The position numbers were made by a program, and so were the translations under genes. Positions 54,580-64,000 of a stretch of 64,000 bases of DNA are shown here, piece by piece. This DNA comes from Corticium candelabrum (lineage: Eukaryota > Porifera > Homoscleromorpha > Homosclerophorida > Plakinidae): positions 1,501,001 through 1,565,000 of the forward strand of contig NC_085089.1 in assembly GCF_963422355.1 (NCBI RefSeq), read 5' to 3'. Each line of letters opens with the position of its first letter. Position 1 is the stretch's first letter. Below the pieces are notes generated by a model. It saw only the letters and a list, made by a program, of their open reading frames with translations, was not told the origin of the DNA and searched no databases.

Positions 54580-55311
54580 ATGCAACTTCATTGTCAAGAT
54601 CAGACTGCTATGAATTCATCTACATCTACATCTACATCTACATCTACATCTACATCTACATCTACATCTACATCTACATCTACATCTACATGTGGTACGA
54701 CAACTGATTATGAACAACATGAACGATCTAGCAAGGTAGATGACCAGCGAGATGTGCAAGTGCAAGCCTGCCAAGAGACAAGCGATTCCTTCATTGCTCT
54801 GTCACCACCTCCCTATCCTAACGAGTTTACTTACGATTGGCAGAACACGAAGAGAACTGTCAGTGACGTCAACTTTAACACAAGGGATACTTTCAGCTGC
54901 AGTTGTAATGTGTGGTTCTTTGCTTGTTTTGCAATCTTTGGAGTTCTAGTGAGTGCTGTTGGATTTTCTTTGCTCGTTATCAGCTCTTTTCGAGAGGAAC
55001 CAATGTATGAGATGGAACGATTGAAACACAGGACTGCAGGATGGGTGACAATGTCGTTTGGAGTTGTGCTACTATTTCTAGGAAGTATTGGAATTGCAGT
55101 GAAGAAATGCAGAAAAACTGTTTCTGCAGGAAATTACAATTCTACAAGAAATACCACTAGCAGTGTAGTTTCACCACAGCAAGTTTCTCAAATTGAGAAT
55201 GGTGTCGTGTCAACTGGAGATCTGAACACTTGTTCTGAAGACATCAGAGGTGAAGACTTGGAGCAGCTTCCCTCCTATGATGAAGTTGTAGGCCAGAGTG
55301 GATCAGACTGA
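54580..55311 (+). CDS. Unrecognised two-TM protein with PPxY motif and Ser-Thr repeat
   Basis: Single exon, 243 residues. Seen in order: a Ser-Thr dipeptide run (residues about 13-37) encoded by twelve TCTACA hexamers, an acidic/polar stretch, a PPPY motif (SPPPYPNEF, about residue 76), a Cys-rich SCSCN just before the first hydrophobic segment (VWFFACFAIFGVLVSAVGFS), a second hydrophobic segment (WVTMSFGVVLLFLGSIGIAV), a basic KKCRK, and a C-terminal tail with LPSYDEV. PPxY and LPxY motifs recruit NEDD4-family WW domains, so a ubiquitin-ligase adaptor or cargo role is possible but inferred. Both tails would be cytosolic with two segments. An alternative start is the Met at codon 11. I do not recognise an orthologue. 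Confidence 0.72.
   Translation: MQLHCQDQTAMNSSTSTSTSTSTSTSTSTSTSTSTSTCGTTTDYEQHERSSKVDDQRDVQVQACQETSDSFIALSPPPYPNEFTYDWQNTKRTVSDVNFNTRDTFSCSCNVWFFACFAIFGVLVSAVGFSLLVISSFREEPMYEMERLKHRTAGWVTMSFGVVLLFLGSIGIAVKKCRKTVSAGNYNSTRNTTSSVVSPQQVSQIENGVVSTGDLNTCSEDIRGEDLEQLPSYDEVVGQSGSD
54619..54690. repeat. (TCTACA)12 coding hexanucleotide repeat
   Basis: Twelve perfect copies with no synonymous variation, giving alternating Ser-Thr. It must vary in units of two residues without shifting frame. Confidence 0.97.
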
Positions 55312-57282
55312 TAAGGACTATTGGACATTTGTAATTGTTGCTGTTGCTGGCAACTACTGGTTTCAGGAGTAACTAATTAATTAAATTAGTGTAGTTAAGA
55401 GTAGCGCCTGTAAATATGCATATGTTCATTGATGTGGAGAGGTACTAAGTAGTGGAGTGAATAATATTAAGACTGTAAGATAGAACGTCTACTGTACTGC
55501 TTATTTATTGCAAAAGGTCATACCTATATGTATAGGTATACCTAGACGGGAACAAAATCAGTCACTGAACACTGTCATTCGTCTTGGCTGGTCAAACCAG
55601 ACAAGTTGAGCTTGCAACTTCTACTAGGAAAAGGCAGCACTACTATATTGTCAAATCATACATTTAAGATTGCTCAGCTTGACCAAAGAATAAATTAATT
55701 TTAATCCTCTACATTTTTTCGGTCCCAGTTGCCAATCAAATGACCAGAAGGCTAAGGTTTAAGTGATTAGGAAGCATGACTGAGTTCAACCAAGTCTTTC
55801 TGACAGAATTGGCAATTTAGAATATTTAGCTGTATGCAACCACCTATATAGCAATACGTTACAATGTCTTTTAGGGTAGCTACTTACCCGTTTTAGGGTA
55901 GATAATCACCCCTTTGTCCACGAATCCTGTAAGCATATCAACTGTATTTTAACTTGTTGATGTGTGCAGGCTAGACAAGATATGAGTGACCTGATAAACA
56001 AGTTTTACTAGGGTAGGGAATCTATTTAGGCAAAATTTTGATGCCTTGATTTCATCAGGAATTGTGTAAAGCTGCAGATAAAGCTTGATTCCTTGTACTG
56101 TACCCTCAGAACAATCACAGGCAGAGAGGGTGGCTGTAATAGTGAGAACCTCATGACAAGATCACAGGTGGTTGGGTTGCGACAGACACAAGTACTTAAG
56201 TTAATTGGATTTCCACCTTGATGCCCACCAAACAAGCAAAGTTGGATCCTACTGGCAGAACTGGCATCTGCATACATTACAGATCGAGACAAACCATGTT
56301 CATATCAGGTAGGACATGTACACCCTACACCTACCACACCCATCTATGCTTGATGATAGTCTCCCATGGCAGCCCCTCCTTGTCTACGCAATGGACTGTT
56401 ATATGCATTACAGGCAATTGACTACCAAAAAGACTGTTTCTATAGCATTAATAGCAGTCTAGACATTTTGCATAGTTGTGATCGTTATCTATACAATGAA
56501 CTCACTACCAGTAGTTAGAGGCAGTTAGTAAGATGTTGAGGAAAGCACAAGATGTGGGCCCACAACTTACCAGCTCCGGGGCGCATCCCTGTTTCAACTT
56601 CCGGGATTAAGATTGAAGGGTTTCAAGTAGTAGTTGATATACAAACCTACAGGGAAAGAAATTTGTGCAGTGTACATATAGACCCTCACTGAACACGATT
56701 CTGTATTTACCAGTAGTGGCGGATCTAGAGTTTCTGGCACTGTGTCGTCACAAAACAAATTTAGAAAAATCGATTACGAATTACTGATAACAGAATTAAC
56801 AAAACTCTGGACGTTACCAAGCGCTGCTACATCTACAGCGTTATATAAAATGTTTTACACAATGAATGCGTCTGCGCATGCTCAAATACCTGGTAGACTC
56901 CTCGGTGCACTATACTTCCGGTCTGAAAAGGGGTAGGTGCGCGCCTGTTGCGCTATGCTCTAGATCCGCCACTAATAGTACAGCGTCTCGTCGCGTCGAT
57001 ACGAGACGTGCAATCAGAATGGTGTACATACCTACTACTAGTAGTCTCGCGTGGCCAGACCTTCGGTGTACGCGGGGCGAATATTCCAACGCAATCACGT
57101 GCCCACTCACCCGGATAACACGACAGTCCTCATTGCAGTCAAACCTGTTTGGCAAGACTAAGCATGGCTAATGCCCGGTATGAACCGCCTTCCAATCTCT
57201 CCCAACGAAAAAAACAGCCGCGTCGTGCCAGCAGAGTCATATGACGTGGGCCGTTTGAACGGCAAGCATCAGACCCAGCGTT
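55312..57282. other. Intergenic before XPO1
   Basis: About 2 kb. Contains a small palindrome (ACCTATATGTATAGGT at about 55523) and the transposon-like element at 56714-56974. CG-containing sequence increases from about 56980 toward XPO1, consistent with its promoter. No gene seen. Confidence 0.55.
56714..56974. mobile_element. Non-autonomous DNA element with AGTGGCGGATCTAGAG termini
   Basis: TAGTGGCGGATCTAGAG at the left and CTCTAGATCCGCCACTA at the right are perfect inverted repeats of 17 bp. About 261 bp. No convincing target duplication, though ACCAGT/AATAGT flank it. No transposase. Confidence 0.75.
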
Positions 57283-58859
57283 ATGGCCGCCGTCGACGGC
57301 GCAATTCGTCTCCTCGATTTCAATGAGAAATTGGACATTCACTTGCTCGACCGCGTCGTCGCCTCGCTCTATAACGGAGCAGGCGAAGAGGTGGGAAACG
57401 TAGCACACGCGATTAGAGATGAAAACGCGACGAGACGGTCGCAAACTCGCTTGATTCGTCGATTTGTGTGTAGCAACAAGTGGCGCAGAGGGTGCTGACA
57501 GAGTTGAAGGAGCATCCGGACTCGTGGACGCGCGTTGATACCATTCTCGAGTACTCAGCGTCGATGGAGACGAAGGTGGGACGCGTCGCTTCGCATGTGC
57601 GACGCGCACGCCCCGTTATCGGATTGCAAGACAGCCGGCGAGCGGCGCAATCTCGACGTTCGTTGTCGTTCGATTTCGCGCCATTCGCGATACCCGGACG
57701 GGTTTATTCGCCGATTGAGCGATGGTGGTTGTATGTGGCTTGCGTCGGGATGGTGTAGGGCGTGCGTGTCATGCTCGGGCCGCGAACGGGAGGCCATCTC
57801 GACGACTGACCTAATTTTCGCGCCATTTTTTTAGTACTATGCGCTGCAGATCCTCGAAGTCGTCATCAAGACGAGATGGAAAGTTTTACCGAGAGAGCAG
57901 TGTGAAGGTAAGTATGACTGTAGAGCCTCTCTCTGTCTGTCTGTCTCACCTTTCGCTTGTCTGTCTGTCTCTCCTGTAGGCATCAAGAAGTTCATTGTCG
58001 GTTTGGTCATCAAGATGTCGTCGTCGCCCGAGAACCTGCAGCAGCAGCGCGTTTACGTCGGCAAGCTGAATATGATTCTCGTGCAAGTGAGTGAGCGAGA
58101 GCCGCACGTGTGGCGGTATATATGCCATGCGTGGGCGTGGCGTGGCGTGGCGAGGGCGCGGAAGACAAACACAAATCGAGACCTTGTACGTACGTCAGCT
58201 GGTACATGGTGCAGAGGCTGGTTATGAATTCGTAGAGTGCACATATACTACGGACGAGAGAGAGCGGTTTGAGTTTGGCCACGCCTACGCATGTGTCACT
58301 GACATGATGACAGGAATAACCCCAGCTCGCTTGGAGTTCATTTAGACGATGAAGAACACTATGTTCCGTGCGTTTTCACTACTGATCGACACACTCAGAC
58401 TACGGACCGCCGCTTCGGGCGCTAAAATCGTTGACAACCTTCTCAATTTTGTAGATATTGAAACATGAATGGCCACGGAATTGGCCGACCTTCATCTCCG
58501 ATATCGTCGGTTCGAGTAAGACGAGCGAGTCGCTCTGTCAGAACAATATGGCGATATTGAAGTTGCTCAGGTTAGTCAGTCGGGTGGTGACGTCTAGTGG
58601 TGGGAAACGTTGAGGTAACGCGCGTTATGTGTTGTATGTCAGTGAGGAGGTGTTCGACTTCTCTACTGGCCAGATGACTGCGTTGAAGGCGAGGCATCTG
58701 AGAGACAGGTGATTTGAGGAGGAGGATGTGGATGTGGATTGGGTGTGACGGTTGACGTTTTTTTGTTGTGTAGTATGAATAGCGAGTTCTCGCAAGTCTT
58801 CCAGCTCTGCTCGTTTGTTATGGTAGGGATTTGGATTTTGTGTTGGGAAGTGGTGTGTG

Positions 58860-58894
<35 letters not shown>

Positions 58895-61800
58895 GTTTGT
58901 CTGTCTGTGTCTGTCTGTCTGTCTGTCTGTGTTTGTCTGTCTGTCTGTCTGTCTGTGTTTGTCTGTCTGTCTGTCTGTCTGTGTTTGTCTGTCTGTCTGT
59001 CTGTCTGTGTTTGTCTGTCTGTTTGTCTGTCTTTTTGTCTGTCTGTCTCTCATATTTCGAATACAATGAAATTTTTATCAGAAACTAAACGTGCCCTCTG
59101 TAATCACTTACTGCATCTCTATTTGTCTGTCTGTTGTCTCAGTCTATCTCTATCTGTCTTGTGTATCTGTTGTTTCTGCCTGTTTGTTTGTTTGTCTCTT
59201 TATTTGCTTTATCTGTCTGTCTGTTTGTCTCTCTGTTAAAGAAATTATTTTCATGAATTTGTGTCTGTCTGTTTGTTTATCTGCTTATTTGCTTTGTCTG
59301 TCTCTGTTTGTTTGTTTATCTGTTTATTTGCTTTGACTGTCTGTCTGTTTGTCATCTTTGTGTTTGTTTGTTTGCTTGTCTTTTTGTCTGTTTCATGTGT
59401 GTCTGTGTGTTGGTCTGTTGGTTATTCATCTGCTTGTATCTGATTTGCATTTAATATATTTTATGCACATAATAGGAAAACTCACAAAGTGTCGCCTTGG
59501 TAATGGCCACGTTAGAAACTTTACTACGATTTCTCAACTGGATTCCTTTGGGCTACATATTCGAAACTAAACTCATCACAACACTTGTCTACAAGGTAAT
59601 GAACTCACTTTCTGGTTGCAGACAGACAAGACACAATTTGCATGTTGTGGTTGTAGTTTCTCAACGTTCCAATGTTCAGGAATGTCACATTGAAGTGTCT
59701 GAATGAAATCGGTGAGTCATGATTAAATCATAAGCTTGTGTGACAATGGTGACTGACACTGCAGTGACAATAAGTGCCATTGGCTAAGGTAGCACTTTGC
59801 GAAGACTTTGGTCACTCAGGTTTCTAGACTCTGTGTCAAGCAGCATCAGTTTGATAAAAACACGCTGATAACTAACATGCAACTCTAGGTGTAGCATCGA
59901 ATTCCAGACCCAAAGTGTGCGAACTCTAGTGTGGACCAAAACGCTACTAAAATGATTTTGGAAGTTCTTATCAAAAGTGGTGCTAAATGGTAGTCTAACA
60001 GCGTAAGATTGTTTTACCTAGATCGTCATATCATTTGTAAATGCCATGAGATCTCATGAACAAAGAAGAGACGTCTGCCGTGTTTGCGGCGATATCTTGG
60101 TGGACGGCATGAAACGATGACTCTTTGATTCTTTGACAAACCGCCAGCTAGTCGAACCGCTCGACTGGCGAGACTACCGCTCAACCAGTTGTCAAAGGTG
60201 ACGCGACGCTACTGTGCATGTCCTGTCACCGCAAGCTTGGAAATATTGCAGAACTGTAACTAAAACTAAGATGTGTGCGTGCACCAGAGTCTTCTGGCCT
60301 TCTGGTGTGCTTAGCCACCCATGAGGATTTCACAGGAGTGGGTACAATCAGTGTTAGTGCACTTGGCATAACCAGTTATTGCTAAACCAATCAGAATTTA
60401 CAACTGACGTTACTGTTCTAAGACGCTGATTGGCTTAGAAGGCTATTTCCGAAATCATTTTAGTATATGTCTTTACTTAAATCTGTGACCTCGCTGTAGT
60501 CTCTCTAGGAGAGATAAAATTTGCTTACAATTCTTGATGGAGGATTAATTAAGTAAACAAGTTTAGAATTTACTGGTGACTGATGGGAAGACTCACCTAT
60601 GTAGTGTAGATAAGATTATAATAGGGACATGTGTGTCCTTAATTAAGTGCGTTTTACATTGAATGTAGTGCAATGTACATGCAACTTAACCCAATAAACG
60701 GGGTGTTTCCTTTCATACCCCAACTGTTGTACTGTTTCTATAGTGACATGTGTGGCATTCCTATGTAAACCTGCTGCTTAGGCAGCAAAGAACACTCCAC
60801 CTCACTGCTCATTAGGATATGCAGGGACAGTTGGAACTTCCCCATTTGTCTAGGAACCCTCCCAATCGTAAAAATGACAGTAAAGATGGTCCTGGCTAGA
60901 ACCCTGGTCACTGTTGATATAACATTTGTAGCTATTTGTTTCTATTCATGATTTACAACTTTGTGAATACCAATTTTTGTTATATGTACAGTTCGCATCA
61001 AACCTATAGACACATTTCCGGTGTACTCTTTTTGGAAAGTTTTCTAGTTTTGCTATTTATTAAGAAACAGCACCAATTTTTCTCATACAGGTGAAAAACA
61101 TTCACAAAAGCTATTCCATAGTATTCGCATCCGCTCAGAGAACTTTTCCATCATAAAACGAGTCATGAAAGACAACGCCGCGATATTCTGTTACTGTATA
61201 CCGCTCCAGTACTAGGAAACCATCTGAGATCTGCCAACTTTTACGTGTTTCTCTCTCTATTGTGTACTGAACTCTCCAAAGACTGGACACTGGAGAAGGA
61301 ATTCAGTGTAGAGCTTTCCGTTGAAGACCAAAAACTAGCTGAAAACCATCGAACAGCTTCAATTAGTGAACATACCGCAACAAGGAACAACAAATCAGCG
61401 AACAAACTTGCACATCAGCTTGCAGCGCAGGAAGTTGTCGTCATGCAGTTCTTCCACCAGCAGAAGAGAACTTCATGTTGCAAGTATTGCTACACAATGC
61501 CTTAGAATTAAAATTCCACTGCTAGTGAAGCTAGAAAAAACGAGACTCGGGGCGCCATGGTTTCTCGATTGGCCCGATAGCTCACCAGATTTTGCACGAA
61601 ATAGAAACTTCTGGGCGGTCATCAAGCGGTGTGTTGAGCTTCCTAGGCCTCAAAACGTTCATGAACTGGAAGATGCAATTCAGGCGGAGTGGCACTTGCT
61701 CACGCCTTGTGATCTGTTGCTGTACACTGAACGCGCATCTAGCTGAAAGGAGGGCACAAACTATTGATCCGCACTTGTGAGTTTCCAGAAGTCTAGCAAA

Positions 61801-62738
61801 TGTACGAGCATACACAATAGTTCTCTTCTATCTAAAAAAGCGTACATGACCTCAAAACGGATGCGTTTCTGCTCACGCTTCCCATGGCCATGCCTCCAAC
61901 CATAAATATGTCAATAGTTTTGACTCAGACTATACAACATTATGTATTGTAATTGTCCAAAAAAGAGCCCCAAGGCACTTATTTGTTTTTGAAAAAATTA
62001 CCTGCACTGTCTGAATGACCACCAATGGGCTTTCATTCGGACAGAGGCGGTTATTGTATAATTACATTCATCCAGACCATACCTGGCAAATAGTAAACGC
62101 AACAAAGATGCAGCAGACTAACTGCACTGACAGTCTGTAGACTGACAATGCGTGTTGTGTTGGACAACACTCAGGTCAAAGTACACAGTGACACGTGTCA
62201 CACCTATGCTGTTGCACCAGTCCACACTCTAAAGGCTAATAATAAATTAACAATTAAGTAGAGAGTTAGAGCTGATTTGATGTAGTCAACAGGATTCTCT
62301 CGTTAGACCTTTTTGGGAGCGTGGCGGGATGAGCAGGTTCACGACGCATGCAGTTTGCTTTTTACAGTTACACGGTTCAAGTTGGACACTTGAGCCAATC
62401 TCATGTGAGGTAGATTTCGCATTGTGGCTGTTGCGTGTAACGTAATTAACATTCCTACTGGAGTGTGACACAGTGCCACGCTGTTATGCTGCCACGCTGT
62501 AGTGAGAACCTTGAGTCAACTACACATGCATTTTGCAAGTTACACTAGGATGTCCATCTCAGGGAGGTGCTTGTTTGGATGGGCTTGTGATCAGACATTT
62601 TATGATTAATGATCTCAACAAGCACATTTTACCATTTAACGTAACCACCTCAGGGCTGTTAATCAGATGGTCTCTTAGACACATAATGTACGTATCACAC
62701 GTACTGTTGTATGTACTATGTTTTGCCGTTACACACAT

Positions 62739-62775
<37 letters not shown>

Positions 62776-62779
62776 CGTG

Positions 62780-62838
<59 letters not shown>

Positions 62839-63528
62839 GGAACCTGGAATTCCGTCATACCCACTATGGGCTTCGGCATCGCAGAAGTTTTCGCCAAGAA
62901 GGCACTCTATTCTGCGAGTAGTAGCAAATGCACAGTCAGATGACAAGCTTGCTCGGCTAGCGCATCCTAACCTCACACCATCCTCAGCTTGCCAAGGCTG
63001 GAGTTAGCATGTATTTCCTCCCCCTGGCCAGGGAACTAACGGAAATGCAAGGTCCCGTGGGATACCCTCTTGGAGGGTTCAGTGAGAGGACTTCCTCCCA
63101 CCCACACACGTGACACACTGTTTGCTGTTATAGCTGGTATTGAAGCCGAACAGTATGAGGAACAATTTGTTTTGTTGTTTACTATTACAATGACACAACT
63201 GAAGCAGGCAAGTTCATACGTTTACTTCTCACCGGTCGGTTTGTGTCAGTCAAGCTTTTCTTTGTTCTCTTGCAGATGCTTCCCCTCACTACTAACATTC
63301 GGGATGCGTATCGGAATGGTCGCGACGACGAACAGAATTTCATCCAAAACTTGAGTTTGTTTCTGTGCACGTTTTTGAAGGCGCACGGTGTCTTTCTGGA
63401 ACAGAAAGCTGAACTACAGCAGACACTGTTGGAAGCACTACACTTTCTGGTGTTGATATCAGAGGTGAAGACGGTGTCTGTGTTGGCTTGTCTGTTTACT
63501 TTTGCACTTTTTGCTGTGTGCACGCGTG

Positions 63529-63580
<52 letters not shown>

Positions 63581-63602
63581 CACTGTCACCGTTTAGTTAT
63601 GT

Positions 63603-63656
<54 letters not shown>

Positions 63657-64000
63657 TTTGTCAGTTTGCTTGCTTGTCTGTGTACCCACTATCTTGCTTG
63701 TTTTGTGTTTCTTCATTTTGTGTGCTGTCTCATCACTCTTCATTCACAGAATTACGTTTGTGTACAAGTGGGTTATTCATGTTTATTTATATTTTATTTG
63801 TGCAACTGCCGGAGTTTGTACTGAATACGTAAATCATTGCAGGTGGACGAAACTGAGATTTTCAAGATATGTCTTGAATACTGGAATGTGTTGACATCTG
63901 ACTTGTACAAAGAGAGTCCATTCTCAACCAGCTCTCCTTCAAGTCCTATATTAGTCTCTAGTGGAGTACAGCCATATAGTGCCAACATTCCTCCACGGAG
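57283..64000 (+). CDS. XPO1: Exportin-1 / CRM1, N-terminal part (continues beyond window)
   Basis: Karyopherin-beta that exports leucine-rich NES cargo with RanGTP. Exons: 57283-57390, 57474-57575, 57835-57907, 57980-58086, 58455-58570, 58643-58708, 58774-58822, 59476-59595, 59657-59711, 63134-63207, 63276-63464, 63843-beyond 64000; about 405 of about 1070 residues. Seen: [128 protein letters not shown] and [19 protein letters not shown]. These cover the RanGTP-binding CRIME region and HEAT repeats 1-8. The NES groove (with its reactive Cys) lies downstream. Intron 9 (3.4 kb) holds a Tc1-like remnant and a LINE 3' remnant. Intron 10 has a GC donor (CAG|gcaagt). Confidence 0.96.
58857..59050. 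repeat. (TCTG)n microsatellite in XPO1 intron 7
   Basis: About 190 bp of TCTG with regular TGTTTG interruptions. Looser TCTG/TTTG-rich sequence continues to about 59440. Frames of Cys/Leu/Ser/Val here are artefacts. Confidence 0.95.
61245..61746 (+). mobile_element. Degraded Tc1/mariner-type transposase remnant in XPO1 intron 9
   Basis: Broken frames include [20 protein letters not shown], then [19 protein letters not shown], then [14 protein letters not shown]. This follows the Tc1 C-terminal pattern WPxxSPDxNPIENLW-xxK-RP-xxLxxLxxAxxxEW. The position expected to be Asn-Pro-Ile-Glu reads Ala-Arg-Asn-Arg, so the third acidic catalytic residue is lost. The upstream part is frameshifted and only weakly readable. 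Confidence 0.72.
62738..62836. repeat. Compound (CA)n at a LINE 3' remnant
   Basis: About 99 bp of CA with one ACGCGTGC interruption, directly adjoining the remnant at 62838. Confidence 0.95.
62838..63060 (-). mobile_element. LINE 3'-end remnant abutting (CA)n
   Basis: TCATACCCACTATGGGCTTC followed by GGCATCGCAG matches CCATACCCACTATGGGTTTT followed by GGCAACGCAG at 21251-21280, the 3' end of the LINE fragment there. In both places the sequence next to it is a (CA)n tract in the same orientation. The remainder to 63060 is unrecognised. Confidence 0.6.
63538..63652. repeat. (CA)n and (CT)n in XPO1 intron 11
   Basis: About 40 bp of CA (63538-63576) and, after a 30-bp spacer, about 46 bp of CT (63607-63652). 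Confidence 0.95.

Noticed and set aside
57045-57160. TAGTCTCGCGTGGCC ... GGCAAGACTA as a fourth member of the palindromic 9-bp-duplication family
   Set aside because: Flanking 9-mers (TACTACTAG versus AGCATGGCT) do not match and the interior is not palindromic.
58625-59336. Cys-Leu-Ser-Val frame (+) and Asp-Arg-Gln-Thr frame (-)
   Set aside because: Translations of the (TCTG)n repeat inside XPO1 intron 7.

Overview
The window is nuclear DNA of an animal. All genes are spliced with GT-AG (rarely GC-AG) introns, and every named product (HEXD, AHSA1, a PXYLP1-like phosphatase, MRPL14, DMAC2L/ATP5S, CIMAP2/LEXM, PDCL, BROX, calmodulin, PARP1, XPO1) is a metazoan or pan-eukaryotic family. Introns are short to moderate (59 nt to 3.4 kb), genes are packed closely, and there are about twenty (TG/CA)n tracts of 50-200 bp. 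A sponge or another early-branching invertebrate would fit, but this is an inference and no single marker proves it.

Layout, left to right. 3' part of HEXD (2-1514, +); AHSA1 (2018-6181, +); PXYLP1-like histidine phosphatase (6507-11347, +); MRPL14 as a single exon (12799-13200, +); DMAC2L/ATP5S (13683-14734, +); a TTTA-rich tract (16116-16835); an unrecognised 402-residue coiled-coil gene (16866-21056, +); a LINE reverse-transcriptase fragment (about 21244-22436, -). Next come CIMAP2/LEXM (-) and PDCL (+), diverging from a 108-bp promoter, then BROX (26202-31745, -) and canonical calmodulin (31918-32742, +), diverging from a 172-bp promoter. Two divergent calmodulin paralogues follow in tandem (34111-37453 and 38235-41038, +), then PARP1 (41483-53709, +, 25 exons), a single-exon two-TM PPxY protein (54580-55311, +), and the first 12 exons of XPO1/CRM1 (57283 to beyond the window, +).

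The genes are mostly independent housekeeping or ciliary loci and do not form a pathway cluster. Two mitochondrial genes (MRPL14, DMAC2L) are neighbours. The calmodulin triplet is a clear local duplication: all three genes share the same four intron positions, including an intron directly after the ATG.

The most interesting non-gene content is a set of small transposable elements that can be delimited by their termini and target-site duplications. A palindromic family of 33, 65 and 83 bp ends in TAGTCT and is flanked by 9-bp duplications. A CAGTGGCG-ended pair (212 and 465 bp) has exact 5-bp duplications. A 449-bp element has 26-bp perfect inverted termini and TA duplications. There are also large foldbacks, SINE-like repeats, and LINE 3' ends that run directly into (TG)n. 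Among the genes, the notable oddity is a PARP1 whose exons encode no second zinc finger and no BRCT domain. I found no wholly new multi-gene system here.
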